The position numbers and the translations under genes were made by a program. Positions 17,275 through 27,215 of a DNA stretch of 64,000 nucleotides are shown piece after piece; positions within the stretch are counted from its first letter, which is position 1, and every line of letters starts with the position of its first letter. Origin of the DNA: MPNP01 sp965116235 (GTDB lineage Bacteria; Pseudomonadota; Alphaproteobacteria; Rhodobacterales; Rhodobacteraceae); the NCBI GenBank assembly GCA_965116235.1, contig OZ220496.1, positions 1,736,001 through 1,800,000 of the forward strand. Direction: 5' to 3'. Below the pieces are notes generated by a model, which worked only from the letters and a program-made list of their open reading frames with translations, was not told the DNA's origin and searched no databases.

Positions 17275-18666
17275 TTGCAGTACGTTTCGACCAGAGGCAG
17301 TGCCGACCCCCTGGATTTTGAAGGGGCGCTTCTCTCGGGCTTGGCACCCGACGGTGGACTCTATGTGCCAACGGCTTGGCCACAACTTCACAAGGACAGC
17401 ATCAATGATCTTAGGGGGCTGTCCTATGCCGAAACGGCATTTCGCATTATCAGGCCTTTTGTCGGCGACACCTTTGCCCCGAATCAGCTCAAGGACCTGA
17501 TTGCACAGGCTTATGACCAAATAGGTCATGACGCCAAATGTCCTCTGGTACAGATTGGGGACAATCATTTTCTGTGTGAGCTGTTTCACGGTCCGACCTT
17601 GGCATTCAAGGATTTTGCCTTGCAACTTGTCAGTCGGATGTTTGCGGAAGTCCTGAACCGCCGCCGGGAACGGTGTGTCATAATTGGCGCAACAAGCGGA
17701 GATACGGGTTCAGCAGCCATCGAGGCATTTAAAGGGTTGGCGGATGTCGATGTTTTTATCCTTTATCCAGACGGGAAAGTATCGGATATACAAAGGCGTC
17801 AAATGACCACGCCGAGCGAGGCCAACGTTCAGGCTATCGCCGTTGACGGAAGTTTTGATGACTGTCAGGCTCTAGTCAAGGGAATGTTTGGGAACCAGAA
17901 GTTTCGCAAGGAGATGAATCTGGCTGCGGTCAACTCAATCAACTGGGCTAGAATTGTTGCTCAGATCGTATATTACTTCTATGCGGCCACGTCCGTTGGT
18001 GCACCCTCAAACCCGGTCAGCTTTGTCGTTCCGACAGGAAATTTCGGTGATATCTATGCGGGCTATGCGGCCAAAAGGATGGGGTTGCCAATCCAGGATC
18101 TGATCATTGCGACCAATCAAAACGATATTCTCTTTCAAGCACTGGAAACCGGGCGGTATCAGATCGCAGCCGTCAGAGCGTCCATCAGCCCTTCAATGGA
18201 CATTCAAGTCAGCTCCAATTTCGAGCGGGTTCTGTTTGAAGCCGGGAAACGAAACAGCGAGGCCATCGTCAGAAAGATGAAAGACCTGCAAAATGGCGGC
18301 TTCACCATTGGGATTGCTGAACTTGAACACTTGCGCGAGCATTTCAAGGCCGGTCGCAGTTTCGAAGACGATACAAAAAGGACGCTCAAGCATACCTTCT
18401 TGTCAACCGGCCAAACTGTTTGTCCCCATACTGCGGTTGGCGTGAAAGTGGCAAGAGAACTGAAAAGTGGCGCCTCGGAGGCCGTGATCACGCTGGCCAC
18501 GGCTCATCCGGCAAAATTTCCCCATGCCGTCAAGGACGCTTGTGGGGTCAAGCCGCAATTGCCAGAACGATTGAATGCCAGACTGAAAGGACCGGAGCGA
18601 ATATTCAAGGCGGCCAATTCGCTTGACGATCTCCAAGAACTGATAAGAGACAGGACAAGCATATGA
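17275..18666 (+). CDS. thrC: Threonine synthase
   Basis: PLP enzyme converting O-phosphohomoserine to threonine. The family N-terminus MxYVSTRG begins at a TTG codon at 17275, preceded by GAGGCGG about seven bases upstream, so a TTG start is well supported. PLP-binding Lys112 lies in LAFKDFALQ, and SGDTGSAA and PTGNFGDIYAGY are conserved phosphate-binding loops. At 463 residues it is the long form. Its stop overlaps the next start (ATGA). Location after surf1 in the cta operon is common in alphaproteobacteria. Confidence 0.95.
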   Translation: MQYVSTRGSADPLDFEGALLSGLAPDGGLYVPTAWPQLHKDSINDLRGLSYAETAFRIIRPFVGDTFAPNQLKDLIAQAYDQIGHDAKCPLVQIGDNHFLCELFHGPTLAFKDFALQLVSRMFAEVLNRRRERCVIIGATSGDTGSAAIEAFKGLADVDVFILYPDGKVSDIQRRQMTTPSEANVQAIAVDGSFDDCQALVKGMFGNQKFRKEMNLAAVNSINWARIVAQIVYYFYAATSVGAPSNPVSFVVPTGNFGDIYAGYAAKRMGLPIQDLIIATNQNDILFQALETGRYQIAAVRASISPSMDIQVSSNFERVLFEAGKRNSEAIVRKMKDLQNGGFTIGIAELEHLREHFKAGRSFEDDTKRTLKHTFLSTGQTVCPHTAVGVKVARELKSGASEAVITLATAHPAKFPHAVKDACGVKPQLPERLNARLKGPERIFKAANSLDDLQELIRDRTSI

Positions 18667-19925
18667 ATGCCCAATTGAGCACTCTTCCCAACGGATTCAG
18701 AATTGCGACTGACCATATGCCCGGGCTGAAGTCCGCGGCCATAGCCATCTACGTATTGGCCGGCAGTCGGCACGAGAGGGAAGATCAGAACGGAATCGCC
18801 CATTTTCTGGAGCACATGGCGTTCAAGGGCACCCGAACGCGAACGGCGATTGAAATTTCGCAGTCAATAGAGGATGTCGGGGGATTCCTGAATGCCTATA
18901 CGAGTCAGGACAAGACGGCGTATTTTGTTCGGGTGCTGGAAGAGGACATCCCTTTTGCGGTTGAGTTGCTGGCCGATATTCTGCTGCATTCAACGTACAG
19001 TTCGGAAGAAATGGACAAGGAGCGCAATGTCATTCTGAACGAGATCAGGCAATACATGGATTACCCGGAGGATGTCGTTTTTGAAGGATTGCAGCGAACG
19101 ATTTATCCGAATCAGCCGCTGGGGCGACCGATTCTGGGGTCGTTGGAGCGGGTCGCCAATTATCGGCGTGATGACATCTTGGGTTTTGTCGGCCAATACT
19201 ATCATCCCAGCAATCTCATATTGGCTTCCGCCGGGGCCGTCGAACACGATCAGATGGTCAACATGGCCGAGAAGCACTTCGGTCATTTGGTCTCGGCGGA
19301 GTGCCCGGACTATTCACCCGGACAGTATCACGGAGGCGAGTTTAGAAAGGCAAAGGACATCGAGCAGGTCCAGTTTGTCGTCGCCTTCGAGTCTCCGCCC
19401 ATTGACCACGAGTTTGATGCCGCCACAAAAGTTTTCGCTCGTCTTCTGGCTGGAGGCTCATCGTCGCGTCTGTTTGCCGAAATCAGAGAAAAGCGGGGGC
19501 TATGCTACGGCATTTCCTCTCAGGTCATGGCCCAAAAGGATACTGGCCTCTTTGTCATTCACGCGATAACAGGACAAGATGAGGTCGTTGAGCTGACGCA
19601 TTGCTGCATGGACGAGATTGCCCGCTCCTTGAAGGATATCACCGAGTCTGAAGTCAAGCGGGCAGTTGCTCAAATCAAGTCCGGGATTCTGATGAGCTTT
19701 GAAAACCCCATGCCCAGAGTCGAAAGAATGTGTTACCTGTTGAGCAATTTCGGGCATTTCATTCCGATTGAAGAGACCATCGACAAATATCAGTCCGTCA
19801 CGGTGCAGGATGCCACGGATGCAGCAATCGACATGATCGAATCCCAGACACCGAGTATCGGGCTGTATGGACCGATAGAGAATGCTCCGACCCTGGATGT
19901 CTTGGCCAGTCGCCTGAAACCATGA
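18663..19925 (+). CDS. M16 family zinc peptidase (processing-peptidase-like)
   Basis: A 420-residue protein resembling the beta subunit of mitochondrial processing peptidase. The inverted zinc motif HFLEH (His47, Glu50, His51) is intact, with the distal Glu in the NVILNEIRQY helix near residue 127 and the RGLCYGISS block in the second half. No signal peptide is visible, suggesting a cytosolic or loosely membrane-linked role. It overlaps thrC and the next gene by four bases on each side. Confidence 0.93.
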   Translation: MNAQLSTLPNGFRIATDHMPGLKSAAIAIYVLAGSRHEREDQNGIAHFLEHMAFKGTRTRTAIEISQSIEDVGGFLNAYTSQDKTAYFVRVLEEDIPFAVELLADILLHSTYSSEEMDKERNVILNEIRQYMDYPEDVVFEGLQRTIYPNQPLGRPILGSLERVANYRRDDILGFVGQYYHPSNLILASAGAVEHDQMVNMAEKHFGHLVSAECPDYSPGQYHGGEFRKAKDIEQVQFVVAFESPPIDHEFDAATKVFARLLAGGSSSRLFAEIREKRGLCYGISSQVMAQKDTGLFVIHAITGQDEVVELTHCCMDEIARSLKDITESEVKRAVAQIKSGILMSFENPMPRVERMCYLLSNFGHFIPIEETIDKYQSVTVQDATDAAIDMIESQTPSIGLYGPIENAPTLDVLASRLKP

Positions 19926-20503
19926 TGTTTGCCAAGTCTGAAGGCATCAGACTGCATACGGAGCGCCTGTTTCTCCGTTTGCCCAATAGCCGGGATTATG
20001 AGGACTGGTATCAGCTTCGGGATGCCAGTCAAGGCTTTCTCAAGCCCTGGGAACCTATCTGGGAGGCCGATCACCTGACTCGTACAGCCTTCTCGAACCG
20101 GGTTCGCTGGGCAAAAAAATCATCTCTGTCGAAGACGGCGTTTCCCTTTTTGATATTTGCCAATGATTCGGACGGGCTGCTCGGCGGGATAACGCTGGAC
20201 CATATACGAGGATTGCCATCCAAGTCCGGCATCGTCGGGTTCTGGATTGGTCAGCCGCACGCTCGCAAGGGATACATGCAGGAAGCCCTCACGGCTGTAG
20301 TCCACTTTGCCTTCCATGAACTCGACTTGAGTCGTATCGAGGCATCATGCCTGCCCACGAACAAGCCTTCAAGGGGACTGCTGGAGAAAGCGGGCTTCAA
20401 GTATGAGGGCATTGCCCAGAGCTATCTTGAAATTGCCGGCAAATGGCAAAATCACGTCATTTATGCCAATCTTCGCCATGATCGCCGAGGACCGGCCGCC
20501 TGA
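19922..20503 (+). CDS. GNAT acetyltransferase, RimJ-like
   Basis: A 193-residue member of the RimJ/RimL group that acetylates N-terminal amino groups of ribosomal proteins or other substrates. The pattern LHTERLFLRLPNSRDYEDW opens the fold; acetyl-CoA binding is suggested by QPHARKGYMQEAL, and SRIEASCLPTNKPSRGLLEKAGF is the classic GNAT motif B region. It starts in the stop of the M16 gene. Often annotated rimJ at this position, but substrate is not shown by the sequence. Confidence 0.85.
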   Translation: MMFAKSEGIRLHTERLFLRLPNSRDYEDWYQLRDASQGFLKPWEPIWEADHLTRTAFSNRVRWAKKSSLSKTAFPFLIFANDSDGLLGGITLDHIRGLPSKSGIVGFWIGQPHARKGYMQEALTAVVHFAFHELDLSRIEASCLPTNKPSRGLLEKAGFKYEGIAQSYLEIAGKWQNHVIYANLRHDRRGPAA

Positions 20504-20521
20504 ATCCATTGCACCGCAAGC

Positions 20522-21937
20522 ATGACAGACAATTTTCATCAGGTTTGTGTACAACTGAGGGCAAGCCTTCCACCGGAAGTCTTGCCAGATAAGGTCGGTG
20601 AGTTTCAGTCCGAACCCAGGAACCAGTTCCATGGTGCTGGTGGAGTTCTTCTGGCACCCAGCCTGAGCGATGAAATTGCGTTCGCCGTATCCCTCTGCAA
20701 TCGTTACAATGTGCCCGTAGTCCCCTATGGAGGAGGAACGGGTCTGGTCGGTGGACAGGTATTGCCGGGTGTTGAGAACCCGGTGATTATCAGCTTGCAC
20801 AGAATGAATGAGATTCGTCAGATCTCCACCGCCGACAACACGATCACTGTCGAAGCCGGCTGTACCTTGGAAAGGGTTCACCAAGAAGCCGAAAGGGTCA
20901 ACAGGGTGTTTCCGCTGTCCATTGCCTCAAAGGGCAGCTGTCAAATTGGTGGCAATCTGGCTACGAACGCCGGGGGAATACACGTGATCCGCCACGGCAA
21001 CATGCGGGATTTATGTCTGGGGATAGAGGCTGTACTGCCTAGTGGCAAGGTGTTGAACCGGCTGTCGTCTCTTCGCAAGGACAATTTCGGGTTGGACATC
21101 AAAAACCTTCTGATCGGTTCGGAAGGAATCCTGGGAATCATAACCGCTGCAACCCTGAAGCTGTTTCCCCCTGACCGCTCGGAAGAAACAGCTCTGCTGG
21201 GTACGACCGATGTGAAAGCGGCCATACGATTGCTCGAATTGTTCCAAGGTCACTTCGGTCAGTGTATTTCAGCTTATGAACTGCTGAGCAAGACCAGTTT
21301 CGAGTTTCTGCTCAAGGCCGGAATATGCACACGCTCGCCCCTTGGTTTCATACCCGACTGGGCTATACTGGTTGAAGTCGGCTCCGAGCTTGAATTCGAC
21401 TTGGAAGACAAACTCGTTGAAGTCATGTCCAAGGCCCACAAGCAGTCGCTGGTAACAGGCGGGGTGGTCGCCAATTCCCGGAGGCAGCGTAACGATCTGT
21501 GGAGATTGCGGGAGAGCATATCCGAAGCAGGTCGACACATGGGCAGCATTGTACACAATGATGTTGCTCTTCCCATAGCCGACATTCCCGAATTTATCGT
21601 AAAAACCGAAAAGGAGCTGGCTCTGCTCGACTCTTTCACCGTCAACTGTTTTGGTCATCTGGGGGACGGCAGTCTGCATTACAACGTTTTTTGCAAGGGG
21701 CGGCCAGCCGATCAATATTCCGCTGAAACAAAATCTGAAGTCCGGTCCATCGTTCACGGCAATGTTCTGGCGTGCGGAGGCTCAATCGCTGCCGAGCACG
21801 GAACCGGGCGCCTGAAATCCAGTTATTTGGTGGAATATGGTGACCCGGCTTTTGTTGAATCGATCAGGCAGATCAAAAAGGCCCTCGACCCAAGCAATGT
21901 CATGAACCCGGGGGTGATTGTCGATGTCAGCGATTGA
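20522..21937 (+). CDS. FAD-binding D-2-hydroxyacid dehydrogenase (D-2-hydroxyglutarate/D-lactate type)
   Basis: A 471-residue VAO-fold flavoprotein. The FAD-binding half has the PYGGGTGLVGGQV diphosphate loop and KGSCQIGGNLATNAGG; the C-terminal half has FGHLGDGSLHYNVF, a substrate and metal-binding block, and AAEHGTGRLK. These are the hallmarks of the group containing D-2-hydroxyglutarate dehydrogenase, GlcD and D-lactate dehydrogenases. The exact substrate is unclear. It is 18 bases after the acetyltransferase and may be part of the same transcript. It converges with the TRAP-associated operon. Confidence 0.85.
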   Translation: MTDNFHQVCVQLRASLPPEVLPDKVGEFQSEPRNQFHGAGGVLLAPSLSDEIAFAVSLCNRYNVPVVPYGGGTGLVGGQVLPGVENPVIISLHRMNEIRQISTADNTITVEAGCTLERVHQEAERVNRVFPLSIASKGSCQIGGNLATNAGGIHVIRHGNMRDLCLGIEAVLPSGKVLNRLSSLRKDNFGLDIKNLLIGSEGILGIITAATLKLFPPDRSEETALLGTTDVKAAIRLLELFQGHFGQCISAYELLSKTSFEFLLKAGICTRSPLGFIPDWAILVEVGSELEFDLEDKLVEVMSKAHKQSLVTGGVVANSRRQRNDLWRLRESISEAGRHMGSIVHNDVALPIADIPEFIVKTEKELALLDSFTVNCFGHLGDGSLHYNVFCKGRPADQYSAETKSEVRSIVHGNVLACGGSIAAEHGTGRLKSSYLVEYGDPAFVESIRQIKKALDPSNVMNPGVIVDVSD

Positions 21938-21988
21938 GTTTGGTTTCGGCAGGACCGGTGGCCGATCAGGCTGACGCAGGCTTGAGGA

Positions 21989-22852
21989 TTAGGCAAACAG
22001 CTGGACGAAAGTGTCAATGCACTCATCGAAGCCGGCCTTGAAATCACCATTGCCTGGATGATAGACGCTTTCAAATGAAACGACCCCGTCATAATTGTCG
22101 GCTCTCAAGGCGTTGGCTATCGGCAAAAACAGCGGCCCGAGTTGTCCTGCGCCCATTTTCTTGATCTCGAGAGTCGCATGGGGTGTGTTGACCGTCAGAT
22201 CCTTGATGTGGATATGCCCAAGATAACCATCCTGCAACTCATTGTACCCATCAGGGTATGCCAGTTCGTGACACCAGCAGTTGTTGCCCGGATCCCATAG
22301 CACCTTGAGGCTGTCTTTGGCGTCCAGTTCATCGATCAGCTTGCGAGCCATGTAGTTCGAATTGATCATGATGCCATTGCCAGTTTCAATAACCAGGGTT
22401 ATCTGTTCCGTCCGCGCGATTTCGACGGCCGGTGCCACAAGTTGAACGGTTTTCTCCCATGCACCCGAGGCGACATTCCACTTTTCGGCTCCGTTCCGGC
22501 CCCAGATAATGGCTTCTTTTTTGGGAGACATGATGCGCACGAGGGGACAATCAAGTTCTCTGGCCATCTCGATGACCCTTTTCAGATAGTCCAAATGGGT
22601 GAGATGGGCCTCGTCACCAGGGTCATTCGCAGCGGTAAGTCCGGCAAAAATGTGACGCGACAAACAGGAGACGGGCTTGCCGTGGTCTCGAAGGAGATGC
22701 TTGATTTCCTTGATTTCCTTCTCCGTATGGTCGCCGACCTCCTTTTCATTGACAAATTGCAATTCGGCATAGTCAAGACTGTGCTGATCCATGACATCAA
22801 GCGCGACCTTCAGGTCTTGGCTGATACCATCGCAAATGACGCCCAGCTTCAT
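21989..22852 (-). CDS. Sugar phosphate isomerase/epimerase (TIM barrel)
   Basis: A 287-residue member of the xylose isomerase-like/AP endonuclease 2 superfamily. Likely metal ligands are visible at the strand ends: Glu in LVIETGNG, Asp in VLWDPGNN, His in GHIHIKD and Glu in VVSFESVYHPG. Such enzymes act on keto-sugars, inosose or hydroxy-acid intermediates. It is the last gene of a TRAP transporter operon and overlaps the upstream dehydrogenase by four bases. Substrate cannot be read from sequence. Confidence 0.82.
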   Translation of the reverse strand: MKLGVICDGISQDLKVALDVMDQHSLDYAELQFVNEKEVGDHTEKEIKEIKHLLRDHGKPVSCLSRHIFAGLTAANDPGDEAHLTHLDYLKRVIEMARELDCPLVRIMSPKKEAIIWGRNGAEKWNVASGAWEKTVQLVAPAVEIARTEQITLVIETGNGIMINSNYMARKLIDELDAKDSLKVLWDPGNNCWCHELAYPDGYNELQDGYLGHIHIKDLTVNTPHATLEIKKMGAGQLGPLFLPIANALRADNYDGVVSFESVYHPGNGDFKAGFDECIDTFVQLFA

Positions 22853-23754
22853 GATCCTTCCCCTTCACGATGCAGTTCGACCCCGACAATTTCCTCAAGT
22901 ACGCGGGTGATAACCCAATTGTCTCCTTGCGGATACTTTGAGCGCCCTGCCTTGAACAGTTGAAAGGCGGTTGATGCGGTTGTCATGGGGACATCCAGTT
23001 CATCGGCCAGCCCAAGACATATGCCCAGATCCTTGTGCATGGTGTCAATATGACTTCCCGTTCCCTCGAACTTGCGATCGATGATGTTTGCCAAGGCCGT
23101 ACGCATGATTCCGCAACCAGCCGGCGAGGACGACAGAACGTCGAACAGTACCTCCCCCTTGATGCCGGCCTTGGCAGCCAGGACAGCTGTTTCGAAGGTG
23201 GCTGAAAAAATCGGACCTATCAACGATTGCAGGCAAGACTTCACGCTTTGACCGTGACCGGGCCTGTCTCCGACAATGTGAACAACTTTTGAAATTGCCT
23301 GCAGGGCCGAATCAACCTTGATCAAGGCCGAGGACTTGCCTGAGGCCATCAAGGTAAGTGTTCCCCCTTGGGCCCCGGCATATCCCCCCGAAACAGGGCT
23401 GTCAATCAGGTCTATGCCCGAATTCTCCATGCGCTCGCCCAACTTTGCCGCCTCGGAGGGCTTGATTGTTGCCGTCAGAATTATGACTCCACCCGGCTGC
23501 ATGTTCGCGACAAGACCATTTGCACCAAGTATAACGTCCTCGGCCTGTTGGCCATTCATCACCATCACGAATACGGCATCACACGACCGTGCAACACTGA
23601 CAACGTCATCTGCCGGGGTTCCACCAAAGTCGACAAAATGACTCATGCGCTTGGGCGACACATCAAATCCCCAGGTTGGAATGCCGCCCTTGACGAGATT
23701 CAGGGCGATGCCTGATCCCATGTTTCCCAGCCCGATCACACCAGCTGTTATCAT
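22849..23754 (-). CDS. NAD(P)-dependent beta-hydroxyacid dehydrogenase (L-threonate dehydrogenase-like)
   Basis: A 301-residue member of the 3-hydroxyisobutyrate dehydrogenase family. The Rossmann motif is VIGLGNMGSGIALNL, the substrate-binding loop DSPVSGGYAGAQGG, and the catalytic Lys lies in GHGQSVKSCLQSLIG. The VKxxxQ pattern after the lysine, instead of the usual KxxNN, resembles L-threonate dehydrogenases as I recall them. The linked isomerase and TRAP importer suggest uptake and oxidation of a sugar acid. The call to family is firm; the substrate is inference. Confidence 0.85.
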   Translation of the reverse strand: MITAGVIGLGNMGSGIALNLVKGGIPTWGFDVSPKRMSHFVDFGGTPADDVVSVARSCDAVFVMVMNGQQAEDVILGANGLVANMQPGGVIILTATIKPSEAAKLGERMENSGIDLIDSPVSGGYAGAQGGTLTLMASGKSSALIKVDSALQAISKVVHIVGDRPGHGQSVKSCLQSLIGPIFSATFETAVLAAKAGIKGEVLFDVLSSSPAGCGIMRTALANIIDRKFEGTGSHIDTMHKDLGICLGLADELDVPMTTASTAFQLFKAGRSKYPQGDNWVITRVLEEIVGVELHREGEGS

Positions 23755-23775
23755 GTATGAACCTTTATTCTGTTG

Positions 23776-25254
23776 CTAGCGGACCAAAAAGAGAGAGATT
23801 TCGGGAAAGAACAAGAGAATGAGCAAAACGAGCAGTTGAAGGCAGATGAAGGGGCCGAAGGAGCGATATATTGTTACCAGGTCAATTTCCGGAGGTGTTA
23901 CGCTCTTGAGATAAAATGCCGCCGAGCCGAAAGGGGGAGTGAGAAAGGCGACCTGCATGTTGACGCTGAACAGTATCCCGAACCAGATGGGATCATAGCC
24001 CAGGGACTTGATGATTGGAATGAAGACCGGCATGGTCAGGAGAACGATGCCAATCCAGTCCATGAACATTCCTAGAATCAAAAAGATCAGCATCATGATC
24101 AGAATGACACCAACTGGGGCAATATCCAGACCAAGTATGGTATCCGCTACATATTTGTTGCCCCCTGACAGGCTGAAAGCACCTGCCAGCACCGTGGCAC
24201 CGAAAGTCACCCAGAGAATGGTGCCGACAGACTTCATGGTCTGCTCGAGGCCTCGGAGAATAACGTCAAGATTCATTTCCCGCCGAACCACGATCAGGAC
24301 AAATGAGGACACGACGCCCATCGCTGCGGCTTCTGTTATGCCGGTTACTCCGCCATAGATTGAACCCAATACGAGATCGACAACAACCAGAGGGGGAAGC
24401 AGCCCTTTGGCAATGGGGAATGTCGTCTTGTTCCGGAGCCAGACAATCATGCAAATGCCGGAAAAGGAGCTGGTGAAGATAAAGGTGGCCACCTGTTGCA
24501 CACCGTCAAGCTGAAGATAGCGGGCGACAGCAATCGCAATCAGGCCAATGGCGACCGGAATCATGATGGCGACGAATTCCTGCCGAGAATTGATCGCGGG
24601 CAATTCTTCCCTTATCTCCAGATCAGCCTGTAACGGGGCAAGGGACGGGTTTAGCTGTGTCCGAACAATGATGTAGATGACATAGGAGATCGCGAGCATA
24701 AGACCGGGTATGAAAGCGGCCGTGAAAAGAGACGTGATCGAGGTTTCCGTAATCAGTCCATAGATGATCAACACGACGGAAGGCGGTATCATGGTTCCCA
24801 AAGAGCCACCGGCACATATTGTTCCAATGGCCAGGTACTTGTTGTATCCCAGCCGGAGCATCTGAGGGAGGGCAACCAGTCCAAGAAGGACAATTTCGCC
24901 ACCAATGATGCCGGACATGGCAGCCATGATCACGGCCATGACCGTTGTGACAATGGCAACACCCCCTCGGAAGCGCCCCAGTGCGATGTTCAAAGCGCTG
25001 TACATATCCTTTGCAATGCCGCTTTTTTCCAGCAACGAAGCCATGACGATGAAGAGGGGAACGGCGATGATGGCGTATGTGATTGCCAGGTCGTAGACTC
25101 GTTGCATGACGAGTCCCAACCCGGGGAGGCCAAAATTCAGATAAATCAGTATTGAGCCGAGAAGACCAGTTGCAAAGCCGAGCTGTACACCGGCAGCAAG
25201 GAGAAAAAAGATCGCGATGAGCAAAAAGATTGAAAGGGTTTCAATTCCCATCAC
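23776..25254 (-). CDS. dctM: TRAP transporter large membrane subunit DctM
   Basis: Polytopic permease of a tripartite ATP-independent periplasmic transporter. At 492 residues it is slightly long for the family but shows many hydrophobic helices and motifs GLGLVMQRVYD, GGEIVLLGLVALPQML, GTICAGGSLGTMIPPSV and FMDWIGIVLLTMPVF. Its first codon overlaps the end of dctQ. It is followed by the dehydrogenase and isomerase genes. Confidence 0.93.
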   Translation of the reverse strand: MMGIETLSIFLLIAIFFLLAAGVQLGFATGLLGSILIYLNFGLPGLGLVMQRVYDLAITYAIIAVPLFIVMASLLEKSGIAKDMYSALNIALGRFRGGVAIVTTVMAVIMAAMSGIIGGEIVLLGLVALPQMLRLGYNKYLAIGTICAGGSLGTMIPPSVVLIIYGLITETSITSLFTAAFIPGLMLAISYVIYIIVRTQLNPSLAPLQADLEIREELPAINSRQEFVAIMIPVAIGLIAIAVARYLQLDGVQQVATFIFTSSFSGICMIVWLRNKTTFPIAKGLLPPLVVVDLVLGSIYGGVTGITEAAAMGVVSSFVLIVVRREMNLDVILRGLEQTMKSVGTILWVTFGATVLAGAFSLSGGNKYVADTILGLDIAPVGVILIMMLIFLILGMFMDWIGIVLLTMPVFIPIIKSLGYDPIWFGILFSVNMQVAFLTPPFGSAAFYLKSVTPPEIDLVTIYRSFGPFICLQLLVLLILLFFPEISLFLVR

Positions 25255-25838
25255 TATGTTCCCTTGTGTTCATCTGACGGATGCATCTCCTCGTTTTTCC
25301 GACCGAAGCCCAACCAGTCGACCAGCAGGTTGTTGACGGCCTGGATCGCAACCAGAAACGTAATGATCAGAACCAGAGGCTTGACGACGGCTGGAATTGG
25401 CGGATTCCAGTAAGTGCCGAATCTTTCCCACCGCAGCAGAGTGTCTAGAGCAGTGTCAAAGCCGGCATAGATCATCATCCCGGCATAGGCAAGAAGAACG
25501 AAAAGGGCAATGAACTCACAGACCAGCTTGAGAGAATGCGGCAGGAGGTCGTAAACGGCCGTTATGCGTATGTGTGCCCTTCTTTGCATGGTGTAGGCAC
25601 CGGCCGCCAGGAAAATGACGCTGCCAAGCCAAAGTGTCAGCTCATTCACCCATAATGTGGGCTGGCCAAATACGTAACGCATGACCACTTCAAAGAAGGT
25701 AATGACAACCACGACCACAATGAGCAGCATGGTCAGTTTGGAAAAGACCGTGATCGATCGGTCCAGGAAGGTAATTCTGTCGTTGTCGGGAGGAGCCAGC
25801 AGCCACCGCATAAACTTCCGGACGACACCGGCCGCCAT
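25254..25838 (-). CDS. dctQ: TRAP transporter small membrane subunit DctQ
   Basis: Four-helix small permease. I chose the ATG at 25838, which has a GGTGAG sequence about seven bases upstream; a TTG at 25874 would add 12 residues. The FFEVVMRYVFGQPTLWVNELTLWL block and the RRAHIRIT strand are typical of DctQ. It ends on the first base of dctM, so the two are translationally coupled. Confidence 0.88.
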   Translation of the reverse strand: MAAGVVRKFMRWLLAPPDNDRITFLDRSITVFSKLTMLLIVVVVVITFFEVVMRYVFGQPTLWVNELTLWLGSVIFLAAGAYTMQRRAHIRITAVYDLLPHSLKLVCEFIALFVLLAYAGMMIYAGFDTALDTLLRWERFGTYWNPPIPAVVKPLVLIITFLVAIQAVNNLLVDWLGFGRKNEEMHPSDEHKGT

Positions 25839-25934
25839 CCCTCGCTCACCGGACCCGGGCACGAAACTTGCCAAGATGAAGAAACTGGAGCATGATTTCC
25901 TGGCCAGAACCGGAGTCCTGACCAGGAAAAGCGA

Positions 25935-26954
25935 TTAATTGAATAATCCCAAGCCGTCCATGAAGGCGACATGGCTGTCCACAAGAGCGGCCGCAGCCTC
26001 GGATTTTTCTTTCCACTCCATCCACTTGCCACGGGCAAAGGAACGGAACTGCTTGCGGTCTTCCGTAGACCAGTCGTGGAGAGTCACACCTTGGGCCATG
26101 AGTTCCTTGGCGACGACCTTGTCCTTGATCTCGGTCAACAATGCCAGATCGAGCGCGGCTTTCTTGAGCGCAACTTCAACCATCCTCTGAATGCTTTCAG
26201 GAAGTGCGTTCCAAGCATCCTTGTTACAACTTAGTGTCTCGGTCGGCATGGAATGAAAACCGGGGAAGGTTGCATGTGACGCCACATCAAACAGACCCAA
26301 GGACTGATTGGTATTGAGCGTGGACGCGTCCGCTCCGTCTACAAGTCCGGTACGCAAGGCATTGGGAACCTCGCCGAAATCCATGACAATAGGGACCGCG
26401 CCGAACGAAGCGAAAATTTCAGTTTCCAATCCCGGAGGAGACCGGAATTTCCAGTTCTCGAGATCGTCGAAGCTGGCGAGGGAACTGGTCGACGAGAGGG
26501 ATTCGTGTCCTTGCAGCCAATACCCGATCAGATGCATGTTGTTTGCATCGTAGAGATGTGACTGAACGACTTCGCGTCCACCGCCGTGATCAAGCCATGC
26601 CAAGAATTGGTAAGGGGTATCATAGCCGCCCATGATGTCCCCGGCGAACTGCCAGCCGGCGTCTTTTCCGACGTTGCCGCTGGCCCCTGTCATGTCACAG
26701 TCCAAGATACCGGCCGAAGCCGCACCAAGGGTTTCATTTTGGGCCACAATCTCGGATGAGTAGTGCATTTGAATTTCCAGAGCCCCACCCGACATGGTTG
26801 TCACATCGTCAATGAACTGGGCAATGATTTTTCCCGGTGTCGATTCAGATGAGAAGTGGGTTTGGATTTTGAGCTTGTGCTCTTGGGCAAGCGTTGGAAC
26901 AGCAACAAGTGCCAGTGCCACGCTGCCTGCGAATACCTTGACAAGAGATTTCAT
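25935..26954 (-). CDS. dctP: TRAP transporter substrate-binding protein DctP
   Basis: Periplasmic receptor. The ATG at 26954 is preceded by GGAGG and starts a clear Sec signal peptide ending at PTLAQ. The family block WKFRSPPGLETEIFASFG contains the Arg that usually binds the substrate carboxylate, and FGEVPNALRTGLVDG is the standard hinge region. The ligand is probably an organic or sugar acid, in line with the linked dehydrogenase. It is the first gene of the operon, facing the LacI-type regulator across about 260 bases. Confidence 0.92.
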   Translation of the reverse strand: MKSLVKVFAGSVALALVAVPTLAQEHKLKIQTHFSSESTPGKIIAQFIDDVTTMSGGALEIQMHYSSEIVAQNETLGAASAGILDCDMTGASGNVGKDAGWQFAGDIMGGYDTPYQFLAWLDHGGGREVVQSHLYDANNMHLIGYWLQGHESLSSTSSLASFDDLENWKFRSPPGLETEIFASFGAVPIVMDFGEVPNALRTGLVDGADASTLNTNQSLGLFDVASHATFPGFHSMPTETLSCNKDAWNALPESIQRMVEVALKKAALDLALLTEIKDKVVAKELMAQGVTLHDWSTEDRKQFRSFARGKWMEWKEKSEAAAALVDSHVAFMDGLGLFN

Positions 26955-27132
26955 TTTTTCCTCCTGGTGAACACACAACGAACAATCAATGCGGGAAAGA
27001 AGGAAACACCTTCACTTCCCGGGCACCTTCGGACCTCACCGGCGATCATGTCCGGCGTAGCGGGGAACGCAGTTCTCCCGACGGGCCGAAATGGTGATGG
27101 AGGCAGTTATGGGGGCTTCTCTCAGGGTTCGT

Positions 27133-27151
27133 AAAGTAATCGCTTCACTTT
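27133..27151. promoter_or_regulatory. Candidate operator between dctP and lacI-type gene
   Basis: An inverted repeat AAAGT-N9-ACTTT whose centre contains AATCGCTT, close to the AANCGNTT core of LacI-family operators. It lies in the divergent region between the TRAP operon and the LacI regulator at 27216. A second, overlapping palindrome is TTCAC-N6-GTGAA at 27144-27159. Which, if either, is used is not shown. Confidence 0.35.
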
Positions 27152-27215
27152 CGCGTGAATTGATTATATTTGATTGAATCCGGCTGATTGTTCCTGCGGT
27201 GGTGTGACGTTTCTT